Both the position numbers and the translations under genes were made by a program. Below, in pieces: positions 28,660 through 36,725 of a stretch of 64,000 nucleotides of DNA. Source of the stretch: Thermohalobaculum sp039026375 (lineage in GTDB: Bacteria; Pseudomonadota; Alphaproteobacteria; Rhodobacterales; Rhodobacteraceae); contig JBCCML010000017.1 in NCBI GenBank assembly GCA_039026375.1, positions 1 to 64,000 on the forward strand, written 5' to 3'. The notes under the pieces were generated by a model, which made no database searches, was not told the DNA's origin, and was given only the letters and a program-made list of their open reading frames with translations. Position 1 is the stretch's first letter, and the number at the start of each line of letters is the position of its first letter.

Positions 28660-29211
28660 ATGCTGACAGGAACCCAACTTGCCACCGCGATCAGCGCCGT
28701 TTTGGTGGCAGCGGTGGCGATCGGCTGGGTCTTGCATTGGATCTGGACACGCCTGTCGAACGCGGCAATCACCGACACGGCCCGCATCACCGAGATGATC
28801 AACCGTCTGCATGAAGCGGACCGGGCGCGTGAAGCTGCCGAAGATGCACGTGAGCTCGCCGAAAACCTGCTGGCCTCGCGCGAAGCCGAAATGGCCAATC
28901 GCATGGCGGCGATGCAGTCTCGCCTGGATGGTGCGCTGGACGGTCGCGAAGCTGAATTGACGCGCCAATTGCGCGAAGCGCAGGCAGATGCCGAAGCCTC
29001 AATGTCCGGCTTGCGCAGCGCGCGGGGGCGGGTCATGGAACTGGAGGTCGAGATAGATGCGCTGCAGCGCCAATTGGCCGAAGCGTTGCCCGAGCCGGAG
29101 GCACCCACGGAAGTAGAAGTGCACAAGGAGGATGAGGGGCAGGATCCGGATCAGGGTCAGGATCAACCGCCCCCAGCCGCCGCAGAAGATCAGCCGCAAA
29201 AGGCGTCTTAA
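28660..29211 (+). CDS. Membrane-anchored coiled-coil protein, unknown function
   Basis: 183 residues: an N-terminal membrane span (about residues 5-30), a long charged coiled coil rich in Ala, Glu, Arg (about 40-145) and an acidic Pro/Gln/Asp tail. I recognise no family. It is three bases downstream of the large OmpA-domain gene, so the two are surely co-transcribed and may work together in the envelope. Its stop overlaps the moaE stop of the opposite strand by four bases. Confidence 0.75.
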   Translation: MLTGTQLATAISAVLVAAVAIGWVLHWIWTRLSNAAITDTARITEMINRLHEADRAREAAEDARELAENLLASREAEMANRMAAMQSRLDGALDGREAELTRQLREAQADAEASMSGLRSARGRVMELEVEIDALQRQLAEALPEPEAPTEVEVHKEDEGQDPDQGQDQPPPAAAEDQPQKAS

Positions 29212-29675
29212 CTCGCGTCGGGTGGCGCTTCCCATCGCGCAGCCTGGGCATCGTCGACGTCGCGTGCATCAACCCACTGGCTGCCCGCAGGACCGGCTTC
29301 CTTCTTCCAGAACGGCGCCTTCGTCTTCAGGTAGTCCATCAAGAATGACGCCGCCTCGAAAGCTGCCGTACGGTGACGGCTTGCTGTCAACACTAGAACG
29401 ATCCGGTCGCCGGGCGCCAGCGGCCCGTAGCGGTGAATGATCCGAACACCCTGCAGGGGCCAACGGGCGCAGGCCGCTGTCTCGATGTCCGCCAACGCGC
29501 GTTCAGTCATGCCGGGATAGTGCTCTAACGCCATCTCGGTAATCGCGCCGGCCGAGGTCATCTCACGGACCAGCCCCGTGAAGCTCACCACCGCGCCGAT
29601 ATCCCGATCGCCCGCGGTCAACGCGTCCATCTCCGCCGAGATGTTGAAGTCCTGCTTTTGGACGCTGACACTCAT
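29208..29675 (-). CDS. moaE: Molybdopterin synthase catalytic subunit
   Basis: 155-residue large subunit of MPT synthase, which adds two sulfurs from MoaD to precursor Z. Family motifs are GAVVSFTGLVRE, LEHYPGMTERAL, VRIIHRYGPLAPGDRIVLVL and the C-terminal FLMDYLKTKAPFWKKE with the catalytic lysines. The start overlaps the moaD stop (ATGA), matching their 1:1 complex. Confidence 0.95.
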   Translation of the reverse strand: MSVSVQKQDFNISAEMDALTAGDRDIGAVVSFTGLVREMTSAGAITEMALEHYPGMTERALADIETAACARWPLQGVRIIHRYGPLAPGDRIVLVLTASRHRTAAFEAASFLMDYLKTKAPFWKKEAGPAGSQWVDARDVDDAQAARWEAPPDAS

Positions 29676-29917
29676 CCGCCCGTCACCGGTGGAAAGAATG
29701 CGACTTCGCTGGCACCTGCCAATGGGGTGTCCAGTTCGGCCATCTCTTGGTCGATCGCCACGCGCACGGCGGCGAGGTTCTCAAAGGCATAGGCATAATT
29801 CTCGCCGCGCACGGCCAGTTCCTGGGCCAGATCGCGCACGGTGGCAGCTCTTGTCTCGACCTCCTCGGAGGTCAGGCCCACCCGTTCGCGCATCCAAGAG
29901 AAGTACAGCACCTTCAT
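29672..29917 (-). CDS. moaD: Molybdopterin synthase sulfur-carrier subunit
   Basis: 81-residue ubiquitin-fold protein ending in FFPPVTGG, the Gly-Gly tail that carries the thiocarboxylate to MoaE. The N-terminus KVLYFSWMRERVGLTSEEVE and the AVRVAIDQEMAELDTPL region fit the family. It overlaps pgsA upstream and moaE downstream, each by four bases. Confidence 0.94.
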   Translation of the reverse strand: MKVLYFSWMRERVGLTSEEVETRAATVRDLAQELAVRGENYAYAFENLAAVRVAIDQEMAELDTPLAGASEVAFFPPVTGG

Positions 29918-30522
29918 CGGCTTTCCTCACGCTTCCGCAATATTGCAGCCGCCTTGCGCAGATAGTCCACGCCGGAAAGCACGGTCATCGCAGCAGCCAG
30001 CCAGATCAGAATGACACCGGCCAGCCCAAGAAAGTCGTTCAGGCCGATCCAGTGCTCGTCCGGCATCCTGGCCGCTTCCCAGGCAAAGACGGGATGCACG
30101 GCCAGCAGTACACCAATGGCCACCATCTGCACGGTCGTCTTCCATTTCGCCAGTCGGGTGACGGGAAGCTTCACGTCACCCAGATACTCCCGAACGCCAG
30201 AAACCACCACCTCGCGCGTGGCGATCAGGGCCGCGGCGACGATCCATGCATCAACCGCCCTGTGGGTCCAAGCCAGAACGACCAAGGCCACAATCACCAT
30301 CGCCTTGTCGGCAATCGGGTCCAGCATCTTGCCCAACTCGCTCATCTGACCCAGTTTTCGCGCCAGCCAGCCGTCGAAGAAATCCGTGACGGCCGCCGCA
30401 ACAAACAGGGTAAGCGCGACCCAATCGGCCAAGGGGCGCTCCAGCAGCACGAAGGCCAGCGCCACGCAGGGCGCGGCCAGTACCCTGAAGAACGTCAGGA
30501 TGTTCGGTAACGTCCAGGCCAT
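29914..30522 (-). CDS. pgsA: CDP-diacylglycerol-glycerol-3-phosphate 3-phosphatidyltransferase
   Basis: 202-residue membrane enzyme making phosphatidylglycerol-phosphate. The CDP-alcohol phosphotransferase motif DG-x2-AR-x8-G-x3-D-x3-D is present as FDGWLARKLGQ followed by LGKMLDPIADK (near residues 47-70). Five or so hydrophobic spans cover the rest, and the start MAWTLPNILTFFRVLAAP is typical. It lies in the uvrC-pgsA-moaD-moaE gene string seen in other Rhodobacterales. Confidence 0.95.
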   Translation of the reverse strand: MAWTLPNILTFFRVLAAPCVALAFVLLERPLADWVALTLFVAAAVTDFFDGWLARKLGQMSELGKMLDPIADKAMVIVALVVLAWTHRAVDAWIVAAALIATREVVVSGVREYLGDVKLPVTRLAKWKTTVQMVAIGVLLAVHPVFAWEAARMPDEHWIGLNDFLGLAGVILIWLAAAMTVLSGVDYLRKAAAILRKREESR

Positions 30523-30557
30523 ACGCCCTCACCCAAGCCCGCCGTCACGCACGGGCG

Positions 30558-30642
30558 GCTGAGGGGCCGGCGCGCGGGTGGGTGGGCTGCCTTGAACCAA
30601 ACGCTCTCGGAAGCTCGCCGGGGTGCGCGTCGGCCCCTCAGC
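30558..30642. repeat. 12-base inverted repeat pair spanning the uvrC stop codon
   Basis: GCTGAGGGGCCG at 30558-30569 and CGGCCCCTCAGC at 30631-30642 are perfect complements separated by 61 bases. The right arm contains the uvrC stop codon. In the uvrC-pgsA transcript they could pair to a large stem-loop. Confidence 0.6.
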
Positions 30643-32509
30643 GATCGCCATGAAAGAACGCATAAATCGTCTCTGCCATATTGGCCGAGATCCCGTCCAC
30701 CGCCTTCAGGTCGCTCAGCCCTGCGCGGCTGACAGCCTTGGCCGAGCCAAAATGGCTCAACAAGGCGCGTTTTCGGCCCGGCCCGATCCCGGGCACCTCG
30801 TCCAGTGGCGTGGCCCCGATCGACTTGGCGCGTTTCGCCCGGTGGGCGCCGATCGCAAAGCGGTGTGCCTCGTCGCGCAGCCGCTGCACAAAGTACAGCG
30901 CCGGCGAGCGGAAGGGCAGCGCAAAGGGCCGGCGCCCGGGCGCATGGAATTCCTCTTTGCCGGCATCGCGGTCTTCGCCTTTGGCAACGCCGATCATGGT
31001 GACGTCCTCGACCCCCAACTCGGACATCACACCCGACACGGCCGAGACCTGTCCCGCGCCGCCGTCAATCAGGACCAGATCGGGCCACATCTCGCCCTTC
31101 TTTTCCGGGTCTTCTTTGATCAGCCGGCTAAATCGGCGTGTCAGCACTTCGCGCATCATGCCAAAGTCATCGCCCGGGCTCAGCGTCTCCGACCGGATGT
31201 TGAACTTGCGGTATTGCGATTTCTGATAGCCCTCTGCCCCGGCCACGATCATTGCGCCAACCGCATGCGCGCCTTGGATGTGGCTATTGTCGTAGACCTC
31301 GATGCGGCGTGGGGCTGCATCCATGCCAAGCGCTTCGCCTAACTCTCCCAGAAGGCGGTTCTGACTGGCAGATTCGGACATCTTCCGGGTCAGCGCCTCC
31401 CGCGCGTTCTGCGCGGCGTGCTCGACCAGTTCGCGCTTCTCACCCCGTTGCGGAACAGCCACCACCACCCGGTGGTGCGCCACAGACGACAGCGCCTCGG
31501 CCAACAACTCTGCCTGAGGGACCGAATGGCTGATCAGCACCATGCGCGGTGGTTCGCGCTTGGCGTAGAATTGACCCAAAAACGCCTCCAGGATTTCGTC
31601 GTCTTCATTCTCGACCACAACCCGTGGGAAGTAGGCTCGATTGCCCCAGTTCTGGTGACTGCGGAAGAAGAACACTTGGACACAAGCCTGACCGCCCTCA
31701 CGGTGCAGGGCAATCACATCCGCCTCCTCTGTAACGCGCGGGTTGATACCTTGATGGCCCTGGATGGCCGTCAATGCCCGGATCCGATCCCGTAGCGCCG
31801 CGGCCCGCTCGAACTCCATGGCCTCAGAAGCCGCCATCATATCCGTCGCCAACCGCTCCTGCACTTGGGTCGTGCGGCCACGCAGGAACGCATCCGCATC
31901 GTCCACCAGTTTGGCATAGTCAGCTTCCGTAATCGCGCCACAGCAAGGCCCGGCACACCGCTTTAGGTGATAGTTCAGACAGGGGCGGTTGCCGGCCTCG
32001 ACCTCCCGGTCCGTGCACGAGCGTAACAAGAACACTTTCTGCAGCGTGTTCAGCGTGCGATTCACGGCACCCGCGCTGGCGAAGGGGCCATAATACCGGC
32101 CCTTTCGGGTCGGCGCGCCGCGATGCTTCTCCAGCCGCGGAAAGGGATGCTCCCTCGAGATGAAGATGTAGGGGAACGATTTATCGTCGCGCAGCAGCAC
32201 GTTGTAGCGCGGCTTCAGCTGCTTGATCAGGTTCGCTTCCAGCAGCAGCGCCTCGGTCTCGGTCTCGGTGGTAATGAATTCCATCGAGGCGGTTTCCGAG
32301 ATCATCCGCGCAATGCGATTGGTGTGACCACCGAACTTCGTATAGCTGGCGACACGCTTCTTCAGCGACCGCGCCTTGCCCACGTACAGCACCTCGCTGT
32401 CCGCCCCCAGCATGCGGTAAACACCCGGCTGATCGGTCAGTTGAGCGGCGTGCTGGCGGATGACCTCTGGGCCCGTCGGGGGGCTGGACTGCTGCGCTGG
32501 GTGCACCAT
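30638..32509 (-). CDS. uvrC: Excinuclease ABC subunit C
   Basis: 623-residue nuclease of nucleotide excision repair, which makes both cuts at the lesion with UvrB. The GIY-YIG domain is at the start (QPGVYRMLGADSEVLYVGKA), a cysteine cluster CTDREVEAGNRPCLNYHLKRC lies near 150, the UVR domain (ATDMMAASEAMEFERAAALR) near 205, the RNase H-like nuclease has IEVYDNSHIQGAHAVGAM and DLVLIDGGAGQ, and the C-terminus has helix-hairpin-helix motifs (DEVPGIGPGRKRALLSHFGS). Full length. Confidence 0.97.
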   Translation of the reverse strand: MVHPAQQSSPPTGPEVIRQHAAQLTDQPGVYRMLGADSEVLYVGKARSLKKRVASYTKFGGHTNRIARMISETASMEFITTETETEALLLEANLIKQLKPRYNVLLRDDKSFPYIFISREHPFPRLEKHRGAPTRKGRYYGPFASAGAVNRTLNTLQKVFLLRSCTDREVEAGNRPCLNYHLKRCAGPCCGAITEADYAKLVDDADAFLRGRTTQVQERLATDMMAASEAMEFERAAALRDRIRALTAIQGHQGINPRVTEEADVIALHREGGQACVQVFFFRSHQNWGNRAYFPRVVVENEDDEILEAFLGQFYAKREPPRMVLISHSVPQAELLAEALSSVAHHRVVVAVPQRGEKRELVEHAAQNAREALTRKMSESASQNRLLGELGEALGMDAAPRRIEVYDNSHIQGAHAVGAMIVAGAEGYQKSQYRKFNIRSETLSPGDDFGMMREVLTRRFSRLIKEDPEKKGEMWPDLVLIDGGAGQVSAVSGVMSELGVEDVTMIGVAKGEDRDAGKEEFHAPGRRPFALPFRSPALYFVQRLRDEAHRFAIGAHRAKRAKSIGATPLDEVPGIGPGRKRALLSHFGSAKAVSRAGLSDLKAVDGISANMAETIYAFFHGDR

Positions 32510-32814
32510 CTTGCCGACACTTAAGATTCGTGGCCGCGGTTATCTAGTTCGTTCCAGCATTTCAACACAGAAGAAGTCCCCGTAAACTGTGGATAAGTCT
32601 GGTGGCAAATGCTGACGGAGGGGCATTTTCCCTTGTCACTCAACGCCTGAGCACGGTTTGCTTAAATTTTAGGCAATTTTGCAACCCATTGATTTGTATC
32701 AGAAATTTTTTTTCTGCGGCCCAACATGTTGATTTTGTTAAGGAAACTTAAAGGAACGTAAACCGGGTTCGTTACCGGTGGATTGTCTGGAAAAACGTCC
32801 CGAAATTCCAGCCG
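32510..32814. other. AT-rich intergenic region with a DnaA box
   Basis: 305 bases between uvrC and the SDR gene, both on the minus strand. It is much richer in A+T than its surroundings, with an AAATTTTTTTT run near 32702-32712. A perfect DnaA box, TGTGGATAA (TTATCCACA on the other strand), lies at 32588-32596, about 80 bases upstream of the uvrC start. I see no gene. The uvrC promoter must be here. Confidence 0.55.
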
Positions 32815-33603
32815 CTATTCCCCGCCCCCAACCACATCCGGCGTTTGCCATGCCAGGTGCTGACCGCCGTCGATTGCCAGCATTTGGCCGGTAAACGCCT
32901 TGTTCGAGAGGATAAAATTCATCGCGTTGATGATGTCTTCCGGGTCCGATCCGCGGCCAAGCACGCAGCCCGCCCGCTGCTTTGCGAAATGGGCCGCCGA
33001 TTGACGGCTATTGGCCAGCGTGGGGCCCGGTCCGATGGCGCCCACGCGGATATCTGGGGCCAGCGCCTGCGCCGAGGTTTTCGTAAACGCCAACAGTCCA
33101 GCCTTCGCCATGGTGTAGGACATGAAGTGCGGCGTCAGCTTCCACACGCGCTGATCAATCATGTTGATCACCACCGCCTGGGCGACAGGCTCGCCGTTCT
33201 GATCAATCGCAGCCTTGGGCGCCTGGGCAGCAAATTGCTGGGTCAGGTGCACCGGGGCACGCAAGTTAGATTCGAGCGAGCCGTCCCAGCTGTCGCGGCT
33301 CATATCTTCCATGCCATCGTTTTCGAACAGCGAGGCGTTGTTGATCAACAAAGACAGCGGCCCACCCAGGCCCTGGGTGGCGCGCGCGACCAGATCGCTC
33401 ACCTGCGCTTCGACCAGTAAGTCGGCCTGAACGGTCACAGCCTTGGCACCCGTGCCACGCACCGCTTCTGCGGCCTGGGCGGCTGCGCTTTGCGATGTGT
33501 TGTAGTGGATGGCGATATCCCAGCCAGCTTGGGCCAAATCCAGAGCCATCGCCCGGCCCAGCCTTGCGGCCGCGCCAGTGATCAGGGCGCGTTTGATCTG
33601 CAT
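32815..33603 (-). CDS. SDR family oxidoreductase, possibly FolM-like
   Basis: 262-residue short-chain dehydrogenase. The Rossmann start is ALITGAAARLGRAMALDLA, NNASLFEN is the NNAG-type motif, and the active site has a Tyr-x3-Lys in HFMSYTMAKAGLL with NMIDQRVWKLTP before it. The GPTLANSRQSAAHF loop and the MIDQ text recall pteridine/dihydromonapterin reductases of the FolM group, so a folate role is possible. I start at the ATG at 33603, preceded by GGAAG, rather than 33630. Confidence 0.85.
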   Translation of the reverse strand: MQIKRALITGAAARLGRAMALDLAQAGWDIAIHYNTSQSAAAQAAEAVRGTGAKAVTVQADLLVEAQVSDLVARATQGLGGPLSLLINNASLFENDGMEDMSRDSWDGSLESNLRAPVHLTQQFAAQAPKAAIDQNGEPVAQAVVINMIDQRVWKLTPHFMSYTMAKAGLLAFTKTSAQALAPDIRVGAIGPGPTLANSRQSAAHFAKQRAGCVLGRGSDPEDIINAMNFILSNKAFTGQMLAIDGGQHLAWQTPDVVGGGE

Positions 33604-33643
33604 GGTATTCTTCCAATCAGACCTGATCACTCAGGGGCCAGGT

Positions 33644-33838
33644 CTATCCCCGGCTGTTACACGTGCATGTGTCGCCAGCAGCAATGTAGATGCCGCACGA
33701 GGGGCATTTAACAAGGGTCTGATCGGCCAAGGGATTGCGCCGGCGCTTGGTAATCCGCTTCAACCCCCGCGGCTTGCGGAAGAAAACACCCCAAGCCATC
33801 AGCAGGAGAAAGCACGTCAGGGCTATTTTCCAGAACAT
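33644..33838 (-). CDS. Small membrane protein with C-terminal zinc ribbon half
   Basis: 64 residues: one N-terminal membrane span (MFWKIALTCFLLLMAWGVFF), a basic linker with KPRGLKRITKRRR, and a Cys-rich end CPSCGIYIAAGDTCTC that could bind zinc. It resembles the PP0621-type small conserved proteins, but that is by pattern only. Divergent from the YdcH gene, with about 117 bases between them. Confidence 0.65.
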   Translation of the reverse strand: MFWKIALTCFLLLMAWGVFFRKPRGLKRITKRRRNPLADQTLVKCPSCGIYIAAGDTCTCNSRG

Positions 33839-33886
33839 AATTGTCCTTTGTTGATCCAGACAGGCGCAGAACGGCGTCCGCGGGCT

Positions 33887-33915
33887 TTTCCATTCGCGAT
33901 TGGTTTGTATATAAG
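33887..33915 (+). promoter_or_regulatory. Predicted promoter of the ydcH-like gene
   Basis: TTTCCA at 33887-33892, 17 bases, TATAAG at 33910-33915, about 40 bases before the start of the YdcH-family gene. Confidence 0.45.
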
Positions 33916-33955
33916 GCGTCGTAGCTAAGGTCACCTTCGGGAGTGGCGCCAGACC

Positions 33956-34165
33956 ATGAATGTCATGAGCGACGAAGAACTGCTGCGTGTCCAGCTGGAT
34001 GAGCTGCGCCGTGAGCACCGTGCGCTAGACGATGAGATCGCCGCGCTGGGTCCCACCCGGGGCGCCGAACCGTTGGCTTTGGGGCGGTTAAAGAAGCGTA
34101 AACTGATGCTGAAGGATCAGATCTCGCGTCTGGAAGATCAGCTGTACCCAGACATCATCGCCTAG
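33956..34165 (+). CDS. YdcH family protein (DUF465)
   Basis: 69-residue helical protein of the DUF465 family: LRVQLDELRREHRALDDEI followed by LGRLKKRKLMLKDQISRLE. Small coiled-coil proteins of this kind are widespread in alphaproteobacteria; function unknown. The ATG at 33965 (MSDEELL) could be the true start instead of 33956. It is followed by purE after 81 bases. Confidence 0.85.
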   Translation: MNVMSDEELLRVQLDELRREHRALDDEIAALGPTRGAEPLALGRLKKRKLMLKDQISRLEDQLYPDIIA

Positions 34166-34246
34166 CCGTTTTCTGCCGCTGAGATGCCCTGCTGGACAGG
34201 CAGTTCGCACCCTGTATAACGCACGCTCTTTCAGAGGGAGCGCGCC

Positions 34247-34735
34247 ATGACAGCCCCACTTGTCGGGATCGCAATGGGCAGCCAATCCGATTGGCCAACA
34301 ATGAAGCTGGCCGCGGATGTGCTGGACGAGTTGGGCGTGTCCTACGAGACCAAGATCCTGTCGGCGCACCGCACCCCTGACCGCATGTTTGCCTATGCCG
34401 AAGCGGCGGCCGGTCGTGGTCTGCGCGCCATAGTTGCAGGCGCCGGTGGGGCGGCGCACCTGCCGGGCATGTTGGCGGCCAAGACCAGGGTGCCGGTGCT
34501 GGGGGTGCCGGTGAAGGGCTGGGCCTTGGAAGGGGCTGACAGTCTCTATTCGATTGTGCAGATGCCGAAGGGGATCCCTGTGGCCACCTTCGCGATCGGT
34601 CAGCCCGGCGCGATGAACGCCGGCCTGTTCGCGGCGGCGATGATCGCCACAACGGATGAGGCCCTCGCCGCACGGCTGGATGACTGGCGGGCCGCGCGAT
34701 CGGCCGCGGTGGCAGAGGAGCCTGTCCGTGACTGA
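34247..34735 (+). CDS. purE: N5-carboxyaminoimidazole ribonucleotide mutase
   Basis: 162-residue enzyme moving the carboxylate of N5-CAIR to give CAIR in purine synthesis. Motifs: VGIAMGSQSDWPTMKLA at the start, SAHRTPDRMFAYA and AGAGGAAHLPGMLAAKT, which form the active site of class I PurE. The ATG follows AGAGGGAGCGCGCC. The stop lies inside the start of purK (GTGACTGA), so both steps are coupled. Confidence 0.97.
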   Translation: MTAPLVGIAMGSQSDWPTMKLAADVLDELGVSYETKILSAHRTPDRMFAYAEAAAGRGLRAIVAGAGGAAHLPGMLAAKTRVPVLGVPVKGWALEGADSLYSIVQMPKGIPVATFAIGQPGAMNAGLFAAAMIATTDEALAARLDDWRAARSAAVAEEPVRD

Positions 34736-35819
34736 CGGGGCGGCGGGCGCGGCGCACAGCCTACCGCCAGGCTCGACGATTGGGATCCTGGGTGGCGGAC
34801 AGTTGGGCCGGATGCTGGCGATTGCGGCGGCGAGACTGGGGCTAAAGTGCCATATCTACGAGCCTGCACCGAACCCACCCGCAGGCGATGTGGCGGCCCA
34901 GGTAACCACCGCCGCTTATGACGATCACGCCGCGCTGCAGGCCTTCGCCAAAGCGGTGGATGTGGTGACCTACGAGTTCGAGAACGTTCCCGCCGAAGCG
35001 CTGGACCTGATCGAAGCCAACGTGCCGATCCGGCCAGGTCGGCAGGCCTTGGCCGTCAGCCAGGATCGGGCCGACGAGAAGACCTATCTGGAGGGCTTGG
35101 GCATTGCCGTGGCGCCCTGGGCGGCGGTGGATGACGTCGATGACCTGACGGCGGCCGCCGAGAAGGTCGGCCTGCCCTCGATACTGAAGACGCGGCGGTT
35201 CGGCTATGACGGCAAGGGACAAGTGCGCCTGAACGCCGAGGGGGACCTAGCCGAGGCGCTTGATGCCATCGGCAATGCGCCCGCGGTGCTGGAGGGGTTT
35301 GTCCCCTTCCAACGCGAGGTCTCGGTAATCGCGGCGCGCGGCCTTGCTGGCGAGGTCGTCTGCTTCGACATCGGTGAGAATGTACACCGCGACGGCATCT
35401 TGCACACCACCACCGTCAGCGCCGCGACCGGCAAGGGCGTGCGCACCGATGCCGCCCTGATGGCAGGCAAGATCCTTAACGCCCTGGACTATGTGGGCGT
35501 GATCGGCGTGGAGATGTTCGTCACGCGCGCAGGCTTGCTGGTGAACGAGATCGCCCCCCGCGTTCACAACTCCGGTCACTGGACGATCGAGGCCTGCGCC
35601 ATCGATCAATTCCAGCAACACATCCGAGCGATCTGCGGCTGGCCGCTGGGCGATGGGTCTCGCCACTCGGATGCGGTCATGACCAACCTGATCGGCAACG
35701 AAGCCAACGAGTGGCAAGCCCTAGCGCAGCAGGGCGGTGGGCTGCATCTTTACGGCAAAGCCGAAGCCCGGCCCGGGCGTAAAATGGGTCACGCCACCCA
35801 GACCTCGCCAAAGACGTAG
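34728..35819 (+). CDS. purK: N5-carboxyaminoimidazole ribonucleotide synthase
   Basis: 363-residue ATP-grasp enzyme making N5-CAIR from AIR, ATP and bicarbonate. TIGILGGGQLGRMLAIAA is the N-terminal PurK motif; the ATP-grasp core has LKTRRFGYDGKGQVRL, VLEGFVPFQREVSVIAAR and NEIAPRVHNSGHWTIEAC. I start at the GTG at 34728, overlapping the purE stop by eight bases; an ATG further up in frame lies inside purE. A perfect parS site follows 30 bases after the stop. Confidence 0.95.
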   Translation: MTDGAAGAAHSLPPGSTIGILGGGQLGRMLAIAAARLGLKCHIYEPAPNPPAGDVAAQVTTAAYDDHAALQAFAKAVDVVTYEFENVPAEALDLIEANVPIRPGRQALAVSQDRADEKTYLEGLGIAVAPWAAVDDVDDLTAAAEKVGLPSILKTRRFGYDGKGQVRLNAEGDLAEALDAIGNAPAVLEGFVPFQREVSVIAARGLAGEVVCFDIGENVHRDGILHTTTVSAATGKGVRTDAALMAGKILNALDYVGVIGVEMFVTRAGLLVNEIAPRVHNSGHWTIEACAIDQFQQHIRAICGWPLGDGSRHSDAVMTNLIGNEANEWQALAQQGGGLHLYGKAEARPGRKMGHATQTSPKT

Positions 35820-35848
35820 CGCCTCAATACTTCGCGTTAAACGCTCAA

Positions 35849-35864
35849 TGTTTCACGTGAAACA
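35849..35864. promoter_or_regulatory. parS: parS centromere site (ParB binding)
   Basis: TGTTTCACGTGAAACA, a perfect 16-base palindrome identical to the chromosomal parS consensus bound by ParB. It lies in the 123-base AT-rich gap between purK and COQ9. Such sites cluster near the replication origin in most bacteria, so this window probably lies in the origin-proximal part of the chromosome. parA and parB are not in the window. Confidence 0.9.
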
Positions 35865-35942
35865 CTCTAACCAAGTCTTAACGCCATACTTACGCACTAA
35901 TTACCTAATCATTACTGTAAACCGATCCTTAACGACGTAAGA

Positions 35943-36641
35943 TCACCCACCGGGCGTCCAACGCGTCCCAGGCGCCCGGATCATTCCCAACATGGCGTTC
36001 GGCACCGCCAAGACCGCCTTCGCCAACGGGTTATCCCGCACGGCAGCCTTCACCTTTTCGAACTGCATGACGTCGTCGATCCGCCGATCCAGAAAGTCCC
36101 AGGTGGCCCGTCCGGTTGGGTCCTCGTCCCCCAGCCAGAAGAGCACGGTCGAGGAATAGACCCCGCTGAGGATCGCGCGCTTCGTATACCAATTGTAATC
36201 GGTCGAGGTATCGCCGCAGAGGGTCCAGATCTTGTCCGCCGTTTCCCACATCGCGCGGGCACCCTCGGGCGCATGGATGGGCAGCGCGAACAGCGTTGCC
36301 CCACGGCGCACGGCCTCGCGATCATCGCTGACCAGCTCGATCCGCCGGCGCACACAATGGGTGATGCGATCGCGGATGCGCATCGACTGCACACCGCCGC
36401 TGCCCTCCAGCACCACCAGCAACTCGTCGTCCTTGGCCCGGTGGAAGGCCAGCGCCATGTCCACACCGCCCCGCGGGAAGGCCAACTTGGCCAGCCCCGG
36501 TTCCACCCCGGTTTCGGCCACAGCTTCGTTCAATGACGTCTGCGACCAGCCGTCAAAGGCCACATGCGGCAGCATCGCCTCCAACAGACGGCTGCGGGCT
36601 TCAGCAATGTGATCTTCTTCGGATTTCTCGACATTTGTCAT
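35943..36641 (-). CDS. COQ9 family protein
   Basis: 232-residue lipid-binding protein of the COQ9 family, needed for ubiquinone synthesis (it presents the intermediate to the Coq7-type hydroxylase in eukaryotes). It has the TetR-like start ARSRLLEAMLPHVAFDGWSQ, then LAFPRGGVDMALAFHRAKD and the family core TADKIWTLCGDTSTDYNWYT KRAILSGVYSSTVLFWL. I start at ATG 36641 (MTNVEKSEED). The open frame continues far upstream across rpsU, but that part is antisense noise. Divergent from rpsU. Confidence 0.93.
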   Translation of the reverse strand: MTNVEKSEEDHIAEARSRLLEAMLPHVAFDGWSQTSLNEAVAETGVEPGLAKLAFPRGGVDMALAFHRAKDDELLVVLEGSGGVQSMRIRDRITHCVRRRIELVSDDREAVRRGATLFALPIHAPEGARAMWETADKIWTLCGDTSTDYNWYTKRAILSGVYSSTVLFWLGDEDPTGRATWDFLDRRIDDVMQFEKVKAAVRDNPLAKAVLAVPNAMLGMIRAPGTRWTPGG

Positions 36642-36653
36642 GGCGACCTCGGG

Positions 36654-36682
36654 TGGACAGGACGGATCGGTGTATGTATATA
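36654..36682 (+). promoter_or_regulatory. Predicted strong promoter of rpsU
   Basis: TGGACA at 36654-36659, a 17-base spacer and TATATA at 36677-36682, about 45 bases before the rpsU start. Both hexamers are near consensus, as expected for a ribosomal protein gene. Confidence 0.65.
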
Positions 36683-36725
36683 GCGCGCTCTCGCAGACCG
36701 AAAACTCGGAAAGGTGGTGACGCAC

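Noticed and set aside
32738..32752. TTAA-N6-TTAA as a CtrA site upstream of uvrC
   Set aside because: Spacing is six, not seven, and the word is likely by chance in AT-rich DNA.
32510..32814. A replication origin
   Set aside because: Only one DnaA box is present and no dnaA, hemE or parAB genes flank it.
35878..35895. CtrA-like motif TTAA-N7 near the parS site
   Set aside because: The second half reads CTTAC, not TTAAC; too weak to call.
35737..35940. Plus-strand frame starting MFHVKH at the parS site
   Set aside because: This is the well-known translation of parS itself; no support for a protein.
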